DNA of 7,568 bases from Pseudomonadales bacterium (GCA_007128525.1 SKXG01000268.1:1-7568); one strand, 5' to 3'; counted from the first letter of the stretch, positions 1-6,107 are shown. Program-made: numbers and translations. Notes: a model not told the origin generated them from the letters alone.

Positions 1-1745
1 GCATCGGTATAGAGTTCGTTCGCGCGCCGAATCAACAGCAGCACGCGGCGCAGCCGGTGCCTTACATCGAAAGCGCGCAGGAAGCTGATCCAGGGCACAT
101 CATCGGCCCGCTGGGCGTCGGTGGCGGCCTGACCCATGGGGAGAATCCGCTGTAGCTCTGCCCAGTCACTGACGAGCTTCTGGGCCTTGGTCCGGGAGGT
201 CAGCGCCTTGCCTTTCCAGAGCAGCCGGCTGATGTCGTCGATCAGGGACATGACTTTCAGCCGCGCATAGCCTTCGTACGCGTAGGCGGCATCGCCGGCT
301 GCACGGGCATTGGCCGCGCTGCGCAACTTGGAGAGGCGGTGCACGTCCGGCGGGTCTGTCAGGCGCTCCCCCAGGGCGTCGGCGATCATCCGCAGCACAT
401 TGGGTTTGACGGCATCGACAACCTGGCGCTGCAAACGGACCTGGTCGTTGAACTGCTCGATCCACTCCAGATCGTCGCGAATTGGTTGATTGCGGGGGAT
501 GTCCGACAGAGCACCCTTGAGCGTCTTGAAGAATCCAGGCACTTCCAGCTCAGAGTCGCGATGGATGTCCGGATTCGGTTCCAGGTAGACCAGTCGGCGG
601 TCGGTCTCGCGGTGCGCGATGTGTCGCTGAATGGCCTGCAGCGCCAGCGAGATTGGCTTGTTCATCAGCACACTGCCGTCGATAAAGGCAGCTTGCTCGG
701 GGTTCTCAGCCGCTGCGATCAGGGGTGCGAACTGTCGGCCAAGAAACTTGTCCCGTGCCGGCCAGGACGCACCCTTGGCCTTCAGAACGGTGTCGAGTTC
801 GTCGAGCTGGGCCGGTGGAAAGGCGCCGGGATAACTGCTGGTGGCGCGGGCGGCAAAGGCCAGGCCGGGAAGATGATCCTGCTGCAGCTCACTTTCAAGC
901 TCTCCGGAATTGCGTCGGACGTGGCGGAACTGAAAGATGTGGCGGTGCTCGCGTTCCATGATTTCGGCCGGGTCGTGCAGTCGGATCGACTGCTGGTAAC
1001 CCCAAAAGTCTGTTGTGGTTACAAACAGCTCCAGCGGCAATCCCGGCGGTAACAGCGACTCGCGACTGCCCTTGTCGTCGCCCAGGGCGCAGAGCGCGTC
1101 GTACATCATCTCGCTCATGCGGGGGCCGGAGAACGGTGGTTCGAACCAGCGCGAGCGCATAAACAGCGACAGATTGCGCAGCACCGTCGGGTCTTCCACC
1201 GGCTTTCCCTGCTTGCGCGAGCGGCGACGCTGCCAGATGCCGGCTGCCCAGAACAGTGGCCGCATATAGAGCTTGGACCAATAGCCGGCGCGGGCCTTGG
1301 GATCAAGCAGCTCGGACACGTCCGCCAGGTTGAGCCAGAAGTCGCGATGCTGTTCGAGGTTCAGATCGAAGGCCAAAGCTCGCGACAGCATGATGCCGGT
1401 GATACCGCCTGCGGAAGCGCCTGCGACCACGTCGATGACGACACGCAATGCGACCCGACCGCCGAGCTGCTGTAGCAGCTCGAAGTACAGTGCTTCGGTA
1501 TCGGGTGCCTGCCCCTGAGTCCGCTCGCCTGCGGCGTCCGCGTATGTGGCAGTGGCGCGTTCGGCCTCGGGCAGCGCATGGTAGGTGCGGGAGGCGCGGG
1601 CAAGTTTCAGGATCTCGCCGGTGATGCCGTACATATAGACAGCCAGCGAAACGCCCCCGTAGCAGACCAGGGCCAGGCGCAGCTCGCGCTCACGTGGCGT
1701 ATCGCAGCTGTCTTCGGATTTGTCAGTGGCTGATTTGTCGGACAT
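1..1745 (-). CDS. Patatin-like phospholipase-related protein (C-terminus beyond window)
   Basis: The minus strand is open from the ATG at 1745 to the window edge, giving 581 codons without a stop. Patatin features appear in order: a glycine-rich oxyanion segment GGVSLAVY at residues 30-37, the nucleophile elbow GASAGG with Ser111 (GxSxG), a TSSYPGAFPP-type segment, and the catalytic-dyad DG in FIDGS with Asp356. In this family the Ser-Asp dyad hydrolyses acyl esters of phospholipids or other lipids. The long spacing between Ser and Asp, the GGVSLAVYMYGITGE start and the extended C-terminal half fit the large patatin-related proteins (TIGR03607/DUF3376-like) rather than short RssA-type patatins. 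No signal peptide is seen, so it is probably cytosolic or peripherally membrane-bound; the substrate is unknown. The start has no clear Shine-Dalgarno sequence, but the conserved domain begins at about residue 22, so little room remains for another start. Confidence 0.9.
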   Translation of the reverse strand, partial: MSDKSATDKSEDSCDTPRERELRLALVCYGGVSLAVYMYGITGEILKLARASRTYHALPEAERATATYADAAGERTQGQAPDTEALYFELLQQLGGRVALRVVIDVVAGASAGGITGIMLSRALAFDLNLEQHRDFWLNLADVSELLDPKARAGYWSKLYMRPLFWAAGIWQRRRSRKQGKPVEDPTVLRNLSLFMRSRWFEPPFSGPRMSEMMYDALCALGDDKGSRESLLPPGLPLELFVTTTDFWGYQQSIRLHDPAEIMEREHRHIFQFRHVRRNSGELESELQQDHLPGLAFAARATSSYPGAFPPAQLDELDTVLKAKGASWPARDKFLGRQFAPLIAAAENPEQAAFIDGSVLMNKPISLALQAIQRHIAHRETDRRLVYLEPNPDIHRDSELEVPGFFKTLKGALSDIPRNQPIRDDLEWIEQFNDQVRLQRQVVDAVKPNVLRMIADALGERLTDPPDVHRLSKLRSAANARAAGDAAYAYEGYARLKVMSLIDDISRLLWKGKALTSRTKAQKLVSDWAELQRILPMGQAATDAQRADDVPWISFLRAFDVRHRLRRVLLLIRRANELYTD

Positions 1746-1760
1746 CTGTCGACGGTAACA

Positions 1761-1769
1761 CTTATACCA
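1761..1769 (-). promoter_or_regulatory. Possible extended -10 promoter for the patatin-like gene
   Basis: Read on the minus strand the sequence is TGGTATAAG, which matches the extended -10 form TGnTATAAT with one mismatch. No good -35 hexamer lies 16-18 nt upstream. Transcription from here would leave only about 9 nt before the ATG at 1745, which would fit the lack of a Shine-Dalgarno sequence. This is a weak call from sequence alone. Confidence 0.25.
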
Positions 1770-1819
1770 AGTTTAACAATCAGCTTAGTGCCCGTGGGAT
1801 GGGCTGCCTAGTGCAATCT

Positions 1820-1838
1820 GGCGCCGGGTGACGGCGCC
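1820..1838. repeat. GC-rich inverted repeat in the intergenic region
   Basis: GGCGCCG and CGGCGCC form a perfect 7-bp stem around the loop GGTGA. An outer GGGCT/AGCCC pair (1801-1805 with 1844-1848) could close a larger fold. No T-run follows on either strand, so it is not a standard intrinsic terminator. It sits between the patatin start (1745, minus) and the small-RNA promoter (1875-1903, plus), and could be a protein-binding palindrome or a structural element. Confidence 0.4.
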
Positions 1839-1874
1839 CACAAAGCCCTTCAATAAAAAAGTTTAATCAGATAC

Positions 1875-1903
1875 TTGTCATTTGAATATTTGCGATTTAT
1901 AGT
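1875..1903 (+). promoter_or_regulatory. Strong sigma70-type promoter
   Basis: TTGTCA (1875-1880) and TATAGT (1898-1903) are separated by exactly 17 nt. Each hexamer differs from consensus by one base, and the spacer and upstream bases are A/T-rich in an otherwise GC-rich window. This is the best promoter seen in the window. It points rightwards into sequence with no credible protein gene on the plus strand, and the predicted start is at about 1910. Confidence 0.65.
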
Positions 1904-1909
1904 CGCCTT

Positions 1910-2031
1910 GGGAATCGGGAATGTGCTGCCCGGTCCCCATCTGATAGTCACGCTTGAGCTGGCGGCGGTTCGCGTAGTTGGAAATGGTCTCAATCCCCTG
2001 TCATTTCTGCTCCGGCCGCCGCCGTTTTTTT
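1910..2031 (+). ncRNA. Candidate small RNA, about 122 nt
   Basis: It is bounded on the left by the promoter at 1875-1903 and on the right by a GC-rich stem running into T7 (2025-2031). Three pairings are visible. A 5' hairpin starts at the predicted first base (GGGA 1910-1913 with TCCC 1934-1937; CGGG 1916-1919 with CCCG 1929-1932). A basal stem pairs GGCGGCGG (1961-1968) with CCGCCGCC (2016-2023). Inside it, a stem pairs 1980-1987 with 2001-2008 (core GAAATG/CATTTC), leaving a C-rich 13-nt loop at 1988-2000. An unstructured linker lies at 1938-1960. I do not recognise an Rfam family: it does not resemble what I know of 6S, SRP or tmRNA. An alternative is an untranslated transcript overlapping the 3' end of the minus-strand lipoprotein gene if termination fails. 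Confidence 0.5.
1961..2031 (+). terminator. Terminator-like stem with T7 tract for the small RNA
   Basis: A perfect 8-bp GC stem (1961-1968 with 2016-2023), plus a T-G wobble at 1960/2024, is followed directly by seven T residues at 2025-2031. The stem encloses 47 nt that holds its own hairpin, so the loop is longer than in a classical terminator. The T-run exists only on the plus strand, so it would stop rightward transcription 13 nt before the stop of the convergent lipoprotein gene. Confidence 0.5.
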
Positions 2032-2044
2032 CTCCGGTCAGAAC

Positions 2045-3088
2045 TCAGCGGCTGGCGCTGAACTCGAAGCGATAGCGCACACCAGGCGTGTCTACGGGCA
2101 GGCCGTCCTCGATGCGCGGTTCATAGGCAAATCCCCGCAAGGCACGCTCTGCTGCATCACGAAACTGCCATCCCAGGTTGCTCTCGATCAGCTCGATATT
2201 TCGTACGCGCCCATTGGCGGTGACGGTGAACTCGAACAGGGCATAGCCGACACGCCGTCGGTTCGTGGTGGTCGCTTCGATGGGCGCCGGTTGAACACGC
2301 ACGATAGGCATCATGTCCTTGGGGTCCCCGGGTGTGTTCTGTACCACCTGCGCATAATGTGGCAGCACTTCACTGAACAGTGCCTCATCGTCGGTCGACA
2401 GGCTCAGGTGAAGCCGGTAACGGGTCGCCATCAGGGCCAGCCAGTCCGGGACGTCGGCGTCGTCCGCGTCGCTGAGCAAGCGGCTGGCTTCGCCCAGGTG
2501 GTGCCGGGCAAGCACCGGGAAATTCTGATACAAGGCAATGCCCCCGCGCATCGTATGCAGGTGCAGCAGCACCATGAGGTCGGGTTCGTCCTGCGCTTCT
2601 ACCTCGCGCAGGCGGCGCTGAAAGTACCTGGCCGGATCACTGCCGAGGTAAGACCATTGATGAAGGCTGTCTCGATAGTAGCCATGGTCGAAGCGGGGTG
2701 CCCTGTTGCGCCGCGTGTCCTCTACTTCGTCGTCGTCATCGATCAGTTGGAACACGACAGCACCCAGGTCACGGGTGCGGATCAGCGGCGTCAGCGCATC
2801 CATGACAGCCTGCACTTCCTCGCGTGAGGTTTCCGGATCCGCCGGCTCAAACCTGACCAACAGCCCGGGTACAGCCAGGTTGCGGAGGAAGCGCTGCTCG
2901 ACGTCTGCCTCCGGGTAGCCGGCCTCTTGGAGTATGGCCAGCACGCTGTCCCGGCCCGGAAAGTCGCGGTCTGCGTCTTCCCGGCCGGACGGGCCATCAC
3001 CCCTTCCGGCACAGGCGGTCAGCAGCCCGACCAGACCCAGCAGGCCAATCAGCTTCCAGGTGGTGCAGTGGGCATTCAAAGCAAACAT
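2045..3088 (-). CDS. Lipoprotein with TonB C-terminal-type domain
   Basis: The product is 347 residues. The N-terminus is a lipoprotein signal: a hydrophobic run LIGLLGLVGLL, then the lipobox LTAC with the lipidated Cys26. Ala at +2 suggests outer-membrane sorting. An acidic region and a mostly helical middle (about residues 100-240, repeat-like and possibly TPR-related) follow. The last ~70 residues match the TonB C-terminal fold: RRVGYALFEFTVTANGRVR, then a RDAAERALRGFAYEP segment and a final YRFEF strand. Real TonB has an N-terminal membrane helix and a proline-rich spacer and powers outer-membrane receptors. This protein has neither, so it is unlikely to be an energy transducer and may use the domain as a periplasmic binding module. 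The start is supported by the signal sequence; the Shine-Dalgarno is weak (GAGACC). Confidence 0.85.
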   Translation of the reverse strand: MFALNAHCTTWKLIGLLGLVGLLTACAGRGDGPSGREDADRDFPGRDSVLAILQEAGYPEADVEQRFLRNLAVPGLLVRFEPADPETSREEVQAVMDALTPLIRTRDLGAVVFQLIDDDDEVEDTRRNRAPRFDHGYYRDSLHQWSYLGSDPARYFQRRLREVEAQDEPDLMVLLHLHTMRGGIALYQNFPVLARHHLGEASRLLSDADDADVPDWLALMATRYRLHLSLSTDDEALFSEVLPHYAQVVQNTPGDPKDMMPIVRVQPAPIEATTTNRRRVGYALFEFTVTANGRVRNIELIESNLGWQFRDAAERALRGFAYEPRIEDGLPVDTPGVRYRFEFSASR

Positions 3089-3123
3089 CAGGCGGTCTCG
3101 GCGTCAGTGGGTTGGATTCACCA

Positions 3124-3152
3124 AACATAACCCGCAGTCCGCCGCAGGTAAA
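3124..3152 (-). promoter_or_regulatory. Possible promoter for the lipoprotein gene, inside a hairpin
   Basis: On the minus strand TTTACC (3147-3152) and TATGTT (3124-3129) are 17 nt apart; each hexamer matches consensus at four of six positions. It overlaps the terminator-like hairpin at 3129-3167 and would start the message about 30 nt before the ATG at 3088. It is offered because little other room is left for a promoter if the hairpin does terminate the upstream gene. Confidence 0.25.
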
Positions 3153-3167
3153 AGCAGACTGCGGGTT
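3129..3167 (-). terminator. Likely terminator hairpin downstream of the first beta-barrel gene
   Basis: AACCCGCAGTC (3129-3139) and GACTGCGGGTT (3157-3167) form a perfect 11-bp stem with a 17-nt loop. On the minus strand it is followed by ATGTTTGG, only moderately T-rich, so termination may be partial. It lies 57 nt after the stop of the barrel gene and 40 nt before the start of the lipoprotein gene. Confidence 0.55.
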
Positions 3168-3180
3168 TGTCAGCCCACGC

Positions 3181-3198
3181 TGCGCCATCCATGGCGCA
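3181..3198. repeat. Perfect short inverted repeat
   Basis: TGCGCCA and TGGCGCA flank the tetraloop TCCA, giving a 7-bp stem. It lies between the barrel gene stop and the larger hairpin at 3129-3167, and would be within the 3' untranslated region of the barrel mRNA, where it may protect the transcript end. Confidence 0.45.
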
Positions 3199-3206
3199 AC
3201 GTTAGC

Positions 3207-3226
3207 AGGCCGTGCTTCAACGGCCT
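3207..3226. repeat. Inverted repeat overlapping the barrel gene stop codon
   Basis: AGGCCG (3207-3212) and CGGCCT (3221-3226) form a 6-bp stem with an 8-nt loop. The right arm covers two bases of the minus-strand TAG at 3225-3227. It is the first of three hairpins after the reading frame and is likely a 3'-end structure of that mRNA. Confidence 0.4.
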
Positions 3227-3809
3227 AGAACACCCAGCGGACCCCGAGGGAGAAGGCTGACAGTTCGGTATTGGTCTCGTTCAGATAGCTCATGTAGTCG
3301 AAATTGAGGTACAGATCGTCGAAGATCAGGCCCTCTATGCCGAGCCCGAACGATAGCCCCGAGACGCTGTCAGACTCGGACAGGGTGGCAAAGCCTTCTT
3401 CACGGAGCCGCAGATCGAGTTTCAGGTCGGAGAAGCCAACCAGGCCATATAAATTGATGGTGTCGGCGACCGGAATGTTGGCGCGAATGTAGCCACCGAT
3501 AAGGCGGTCGAGCTTGGCCTCTACGGAGAATGGCCCATCTTCATCGACGAATGACTTGCGGTCAGATCCGCCGAGTCCGACGTGTGCTTCAAACGCGAGC
3601 TGTGGCGTAAAGTGTACGCCACCGCGGAAGCGAAGGCCGTTATCGCTGAATTCGGACTGACCGTCCAGTTCAAGGTCCCAGATAAAGGCGTCGGCACCAA
3701 TATAGGGCTGTACGCCTAACTGCTGTGCTGAGGCGCTATTGCTCCAAACCAAGGGCGCAAGTGCTGCCATCGCGATCACAGTGAAGAATGTGTTTCGACC
3801 TATAGACAT
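3225..3809 (-). CDS. Outer-membrane beta-barrel protein (OmpA-like fold), paralogue 1
   Basis: The product is 194 residues. A signal peptide (hydrophobic core FFTVIAMAALAPLVW, cleavage after the SASA ending at residue 28) is followed by PYIGADAFIWDLEL, then alternating amphipathic strands: GLRFRGGV, LAFEAHVGLGG, GGYIRANIPV, INLYGLVGF, GLSFGLGIEG, LYLNFDYMSY. It ends in GVRWVF; a C-terminal Phe is the usual signal for the BAM insertion machinery. Size and pattern fit a small eight-stranded barrel (OMP_b-brl/OmpA-N-like family). Its role is unknown. The start at 3809 has a good Shine-Dalgarno (AGGAG, 8 nt upstream). It diverges from the VCBS gene at 3945 and shares most landmark motifs with the protein at 5458-6099. 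Confidence 0.88.
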   Translation of the reverse strand: MSIGRNTFFTVIAMAALAPLVWSNSASAQQLGVQPYIGADAFIWDLELDGQSEFSDNGLRFRGGVHFTPQLAFEAHVGLGGSDRKSFVDEDGPFSVEAKLDRLIGGYIRANIPVADTINLYGLVGFSDLKLDLRLREEGFATLSESDSVSGLSFGLGIEGLIFDDLYLNFDYMSYLNETNTELSAFSLGVRWVF

Positions 3810-3837
3810 GTGCCTGACTCCTGTGCATTGTCTTGAT

Positions 3838-3934
3838 TCAGGTTCGCGTCTATTGGTAGCAAGGTGTCGGGCTTTGGTCCAGAAAAAAATTTCTGTTCTG
3901 TTCAGGTTCCGTTCAGTGCCAATTACTCAGGTTC
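3838..3934. repeat. Direct repeats TCAGGTTC and TTCNG in the divergent promoter region
   Basis: The octamer TCAGGTTC occurs three times in the same orientation: 3838-3845, 3902-3909 and 3927-3934. Around the middle copy there are five TTCNG units beginning at 3891, 3896, 3901, 3907 and 3912. They lie between the barrel gene (minus, start 3809) and the VCBS gene (plus, start 3945), where a shared regulator could bind. No convincing -35/-10 pair was found in this interval for either gene. Confidence 0.4.
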
Positions 3935-3944
3935 TGTTCTTTAT

Positions 3945-5423
3945 ATGTTGCAGTCAAGCGTGAGCCGGTTTGCCGGAGCTCTGATTTGTCTGATCCTGCT
4001 TTCACCACAGGTGAGAGCCGCAGACTTTGACGAGGTTGTCGTCGACCTGGGGCATCCTGCCAATGGTGATATGGTCAAGCTCGAAAACGGCCATCACCTG
4101 GTCGTCGCTGGTCACTCCATGCGCGATCGCTGGTTGTCGATTGTTGATATCCGCGACCACGAGCCGCGGCTGGTTTCTCTGCCTGCGGGCATGCAGTTCT
4201 TCGCACCGGGTCGCCTGGCTCAGCATGAGGGTCCATTGCTATTGTTCCTCGGCGCGCGTGGTGTTCGCGCCTACCATCCTGACAATAGTGAGTGGAGCGA
4301 CGTCGTCCTCACAGACAGCCTGTATCGGGGGCAAGACCCAAAGCGCATTCTGCACAGCGACTTCGCTCGTGACGTGACTGGCAATGGTCTTAGTGATCTG
4401 CTGCTGCCAGACTTCGAACACTATCATCTCTATCTGCAGCAGGAAGATGGCAGTTTTCGAGATTTCCAGCTCGATATGCCTGCACAGATGCGCACCTTGG
4501 ATCGCACAACCAGCTTCCTTCCGCGGCGTGCCCACCTGTTGGACATCAATCTTAATGGACGGCTGGATCTGGCTTTCTTCGTGGATGGGCAAATGTGGGT
4601 CTTCCACCAGACGGAGGAGGGCAGCTTTGCGGAGTCGCCAGAGTTTTATCCGCTGCGGGTTCCGCTGAGTCCTGATCTGGATGTGGACATGCGGCCTGGT
4701 GAAGGGCTCGACTACAGTGGCCTGGAGCTGCGTCGTGTGCAGCGCCTCGAAGATCTCAACGGCAATGGCCTGCCAGACCTGGTCGTCCGCAAGCAGGTCT
4801 TTCAGGATGCGCTCGATCAGGCGCAGAGCTATCTGGTCTATTACGGGCGTGAAACCGAAAACGGGTTGCAGTTTCCGGCGCAGGCTGATGCCAGAATCGA
4901 TACCGAAGGCTTTCAGTTTGAGCCGCTGTTCGTCGACGCCAATGGCAACGGGCGGACGGATTTCCTGACAGCTTCAACCCAGCTGGGCCTTACGTCTATT
5001 GTTCGTGCGTTGCTGACTGGTTCATCGGGTGCAGAAGTGCGTGTACATCTGCAACGCGATGATGGTCAGTTTTCTTCAGAGCCGGATTACCAGATGACGG
5101 CACGCGTAGAGATCAATATCCGCGGTGCAACAGCTCATATGCCCATGGTGACCCTGGCGGACCTGAATGGTAACGGCCGTTCCACGTTACTGGTCAGTCA
5201 GGGGCGTGACACTTTGCTCAGTTATGCGGCGGAGAGAAATGGCTTGTTCGCTCGACGTGCGGAGCGTTTCAGCTTCACGTTGCCCCGTGATGCAGACCGG
5301 ATACGAGTATTGGATCTTGATGGCGATGGTCGTGACGATCTGGTGTTGCCGTTTGGCCCGATGGATGAGCGGGAACTGCGCGGTCAGCTGCGTCTGTTAT
5401 ACAGCCGGTCGCCAGCAGACTAA
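3945..5423 (+). CDS. Secreted FG-GAP/VCBS repeat protein
   Basis: The product is 492 residues from the ATG at 3945. This start gives a clean signal peptide (hydrophobic ALICLILL, cleavage after QVRA at about residue 25); the frame is open back to a GTG at 3864, but that would bury the signal behind 27 polar residues. Six calcium-binding-type loops of the DxNxNGxxD pattern are visible: DVTGNGLSD (143), DINLNGRLD (200), DLNGNGLPD (270), DANGNGRTD (331), DLNGNGRST (406) and DLDGDGRDD (457). Several are followed by a hydrophobic strand and an EDGSF/EEGSF/DDGQF turn. This is the integrin-alpha-like FG-GAP/VCBS beta-propeller pattern, so a secreted or surface propeller with bound calcium is expected. 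The fifth loop lacks the final Asp (Thr instead). No catalytic domain, anchor or C-terminal sorting signal is seen; it ends SRSPAD. The Shine-Dalgarno is weak. Confidence 0.88.
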   Translation: MLQSSVSRFAGALICLILLSPQVRAADFDEVVVDLGHPANGDMVKLENGHHLVVAGHSMRDRWLSIVDIRDHEPRLVSLPAGMQFFAPGRLAQHEGPLLLFLGARGVRAYHPDNSEWSDVVLTDSLYRGQDPKRILHSDFARDVTGNGLSDLLLPDFEHYHLYLQQEDGSFRDFQLDMPAQMRTLDRTTSFLPRRAHLLDINLNGRLDLAFFVDGQMWVFHQTEEGSFAESPEFYPLRVPLSPDLDVDMRPGEGLDYSGLELRRVQRLEDLNGNGLPDLVVRKQVFQDALDQAQSYLVYYGRETENGLQFPAQADARIDTEGFQFEPLFVDANGNGRTDFLTASTQLGLTSIVRALLTGSSGAEVRVHLQRDDGQFSSEPDYQMTARVEINIRGATAHMPMVTLADLNGNGRSTLLVSQGRDTLLSYAAERNGLFARRAERFSFTLPRDADRIRVLDLDGDGRDDLVLPFGPMDERELRGQLRLLYSRSPAD

Positions 5424-5439
5424 ACCTGCCGGCGACCGG
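5405..5439. terminator. Strong hairpin between convergent genes, spanning the VCBS stop codon
   Basis: CCGGTCGCC (5405-5413) pairs perfectly with GGCGACCGG (5431-5439). Inside, GCAG (5415-5418) pairs with CTGC (5426-5429), leaving a 7-nt loop that includes the TAA stop at 5421-5423. The 13 base pairs have a single 1x1 mismatch. No T-run follows on either strand, so it may block exonucleases or act as a T-less bidirectional terminator between the converging genes. Confidence 0.45.
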
Positions 5440-5457
5440 GGAAGAGGCTTGGGTACC

Positions 5458-6099
5458 CTAGAACGACCAGCGCAGGCCGCCCAGGAGTGCCGTCAGCTCC
5501 AAGTCGGTTTCATCAACATAGCTGACGTATTCCAGGGTCAGGTGCAGATTCTCCAGCAGTCGTGCCTCAACGCCGCCGCCAAAGGAGGTGCCAGTGGTTG
5601 TGCGTTGCGAGCTCTGCGAAAACCCTGGTTCATCGCTGAGCCTGTGCGTGCCTTTCACTTCGGTGATGCCGAGCAGCCCGTATATCCCAATGTCGTTGCC
5701 GAGGGGGAGAATGCCGCGGACAAATGCCGATGTCAGGCGGTCAACACGATAGCCAACCGATATTGGGGCGGTCAGCTCGTCCTCATTGTCCAATTCCCGA
5801 ATGGTGGTGCGCTGTGAGCCGCCCATGCCAACGTGGGCTTCTACACCCAGGAACCGCAGGATGTTCACCCCGCCACGAAAGCGGACACCGGTACTGCTGA
5901 ACTCAGGGCTGATTACATCGCTGTCTTCGATGCGGAAGTTGCGCCACAGGGTGTCATCAGCGGTCGCCTCCCAGATCATGGCGTCGACGCCTAGATAAGG
6001 GGTGAATTGCAGAATGTCGGCTCGGGCCGGACTGGTGGCGAAGCCGGAGAACAATAACAAAGTCAGCAGGGCAGTACCCAACCGGTAACGTTCAAGCAT
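5458..6099 (-). CDS. Outer-membrane beta-barrel protein (OmpA-like fold), paralogue 2
   Basis: The product is 213 residues from the ATG at 6099, chosen because AAGGGG lies 7 nt upstream and the signal peptide (ALLTLLLFSGFA, cleavage after SPARA at residue 27) begins at once. A longer frame to 6144 lacks these features. Motifs shared in the same order with the protein at 3225-3809 are PYLGVDAMIWE, GVRFRGGV, VEAHVGMGGS, AFVRGILP, IYGLLGI, SFGGGVEA, EYVSYVDETDLELTA and the final LRWSF. The terminal Phe again fits BAM-dependent insertion. It is about 20 residues longer, mostly in the first and third loop regions (IEDSDVISPEF and RELDNEDELTAP areas). Function unknown. It converges with the VCBS gene (34-nt gap) and diverges from the exosortase gene. 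Confidence 0.88.
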   Translation of the reverse strand: MLERYRLGTALLTLLLFSGFATSPARADILQFTPYLGVDAMIWEATADDTLWRNFRIEDSDVISPEFSSTGVRFRGGVNILRFLGVEAHVGMGGSQRTTIRELDNEDELTAPISVGYRVDRLTSAFVRGILPLGNDIGIYGLLGITEVKGTHRLSDEPGFSQSSQRTTTGTSFGGGVEARLLENLHLTLEYVSYVDETDLELTALLGGLRWSF

Positions 6100-6107
6100 G
6101 GCGAATC

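Noticed and set aside
339..1052. A 237-codon plus-strand open frame
   Set aside because: It lies wholly antisense to the patatin-like gene, whose minus-strand frame carries the conserved Ser and Asp motifs. The plus-strand translation shows no family feature and has no ribosome-binding site.
895..1281. Minus-strand open frame of 128 codons, and a similar one at 166-465
   Set aside because: They are in a different minus-strand frame from the patatin-like protein; their Arg/Pro/Ala-rich composition is typical of an off-frame shadow in GC-rich DNA.
1875..2075. Plus-strand 66-codon open frame starting with TTG
   Set aside because: The TTG is the -35 hexamer of a good promoter, no ribosome-binding site precedes it, and the frame runs through the T7 tract and into the convergent lipoprotein gene. 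A non-coding RNA explains the region better.
2291..2827. Plus-strand 178-codon open frame
   Set aside because: It is antisense to the middle of the lipoprotein gene, which has a lipobox and a recognisable C-terminal domain; the plus-strand product resembles nothing known.
3864..3944. Upstream GTG start that would lengthen the VCBS protein by 27 residues
   Set aside because: It would place a polar stretch before the signal peptide; the ATG at 3945 puts a standard signal peptide at the N-terminus.
5390..5423. Possible exosortase sorting signal at the end of the VCBS protein
   Set aside because: The C-terminus (LYSRSPAD) has no VPLPA or PEP motif, no terminal transmembrane helix and no basic tail.
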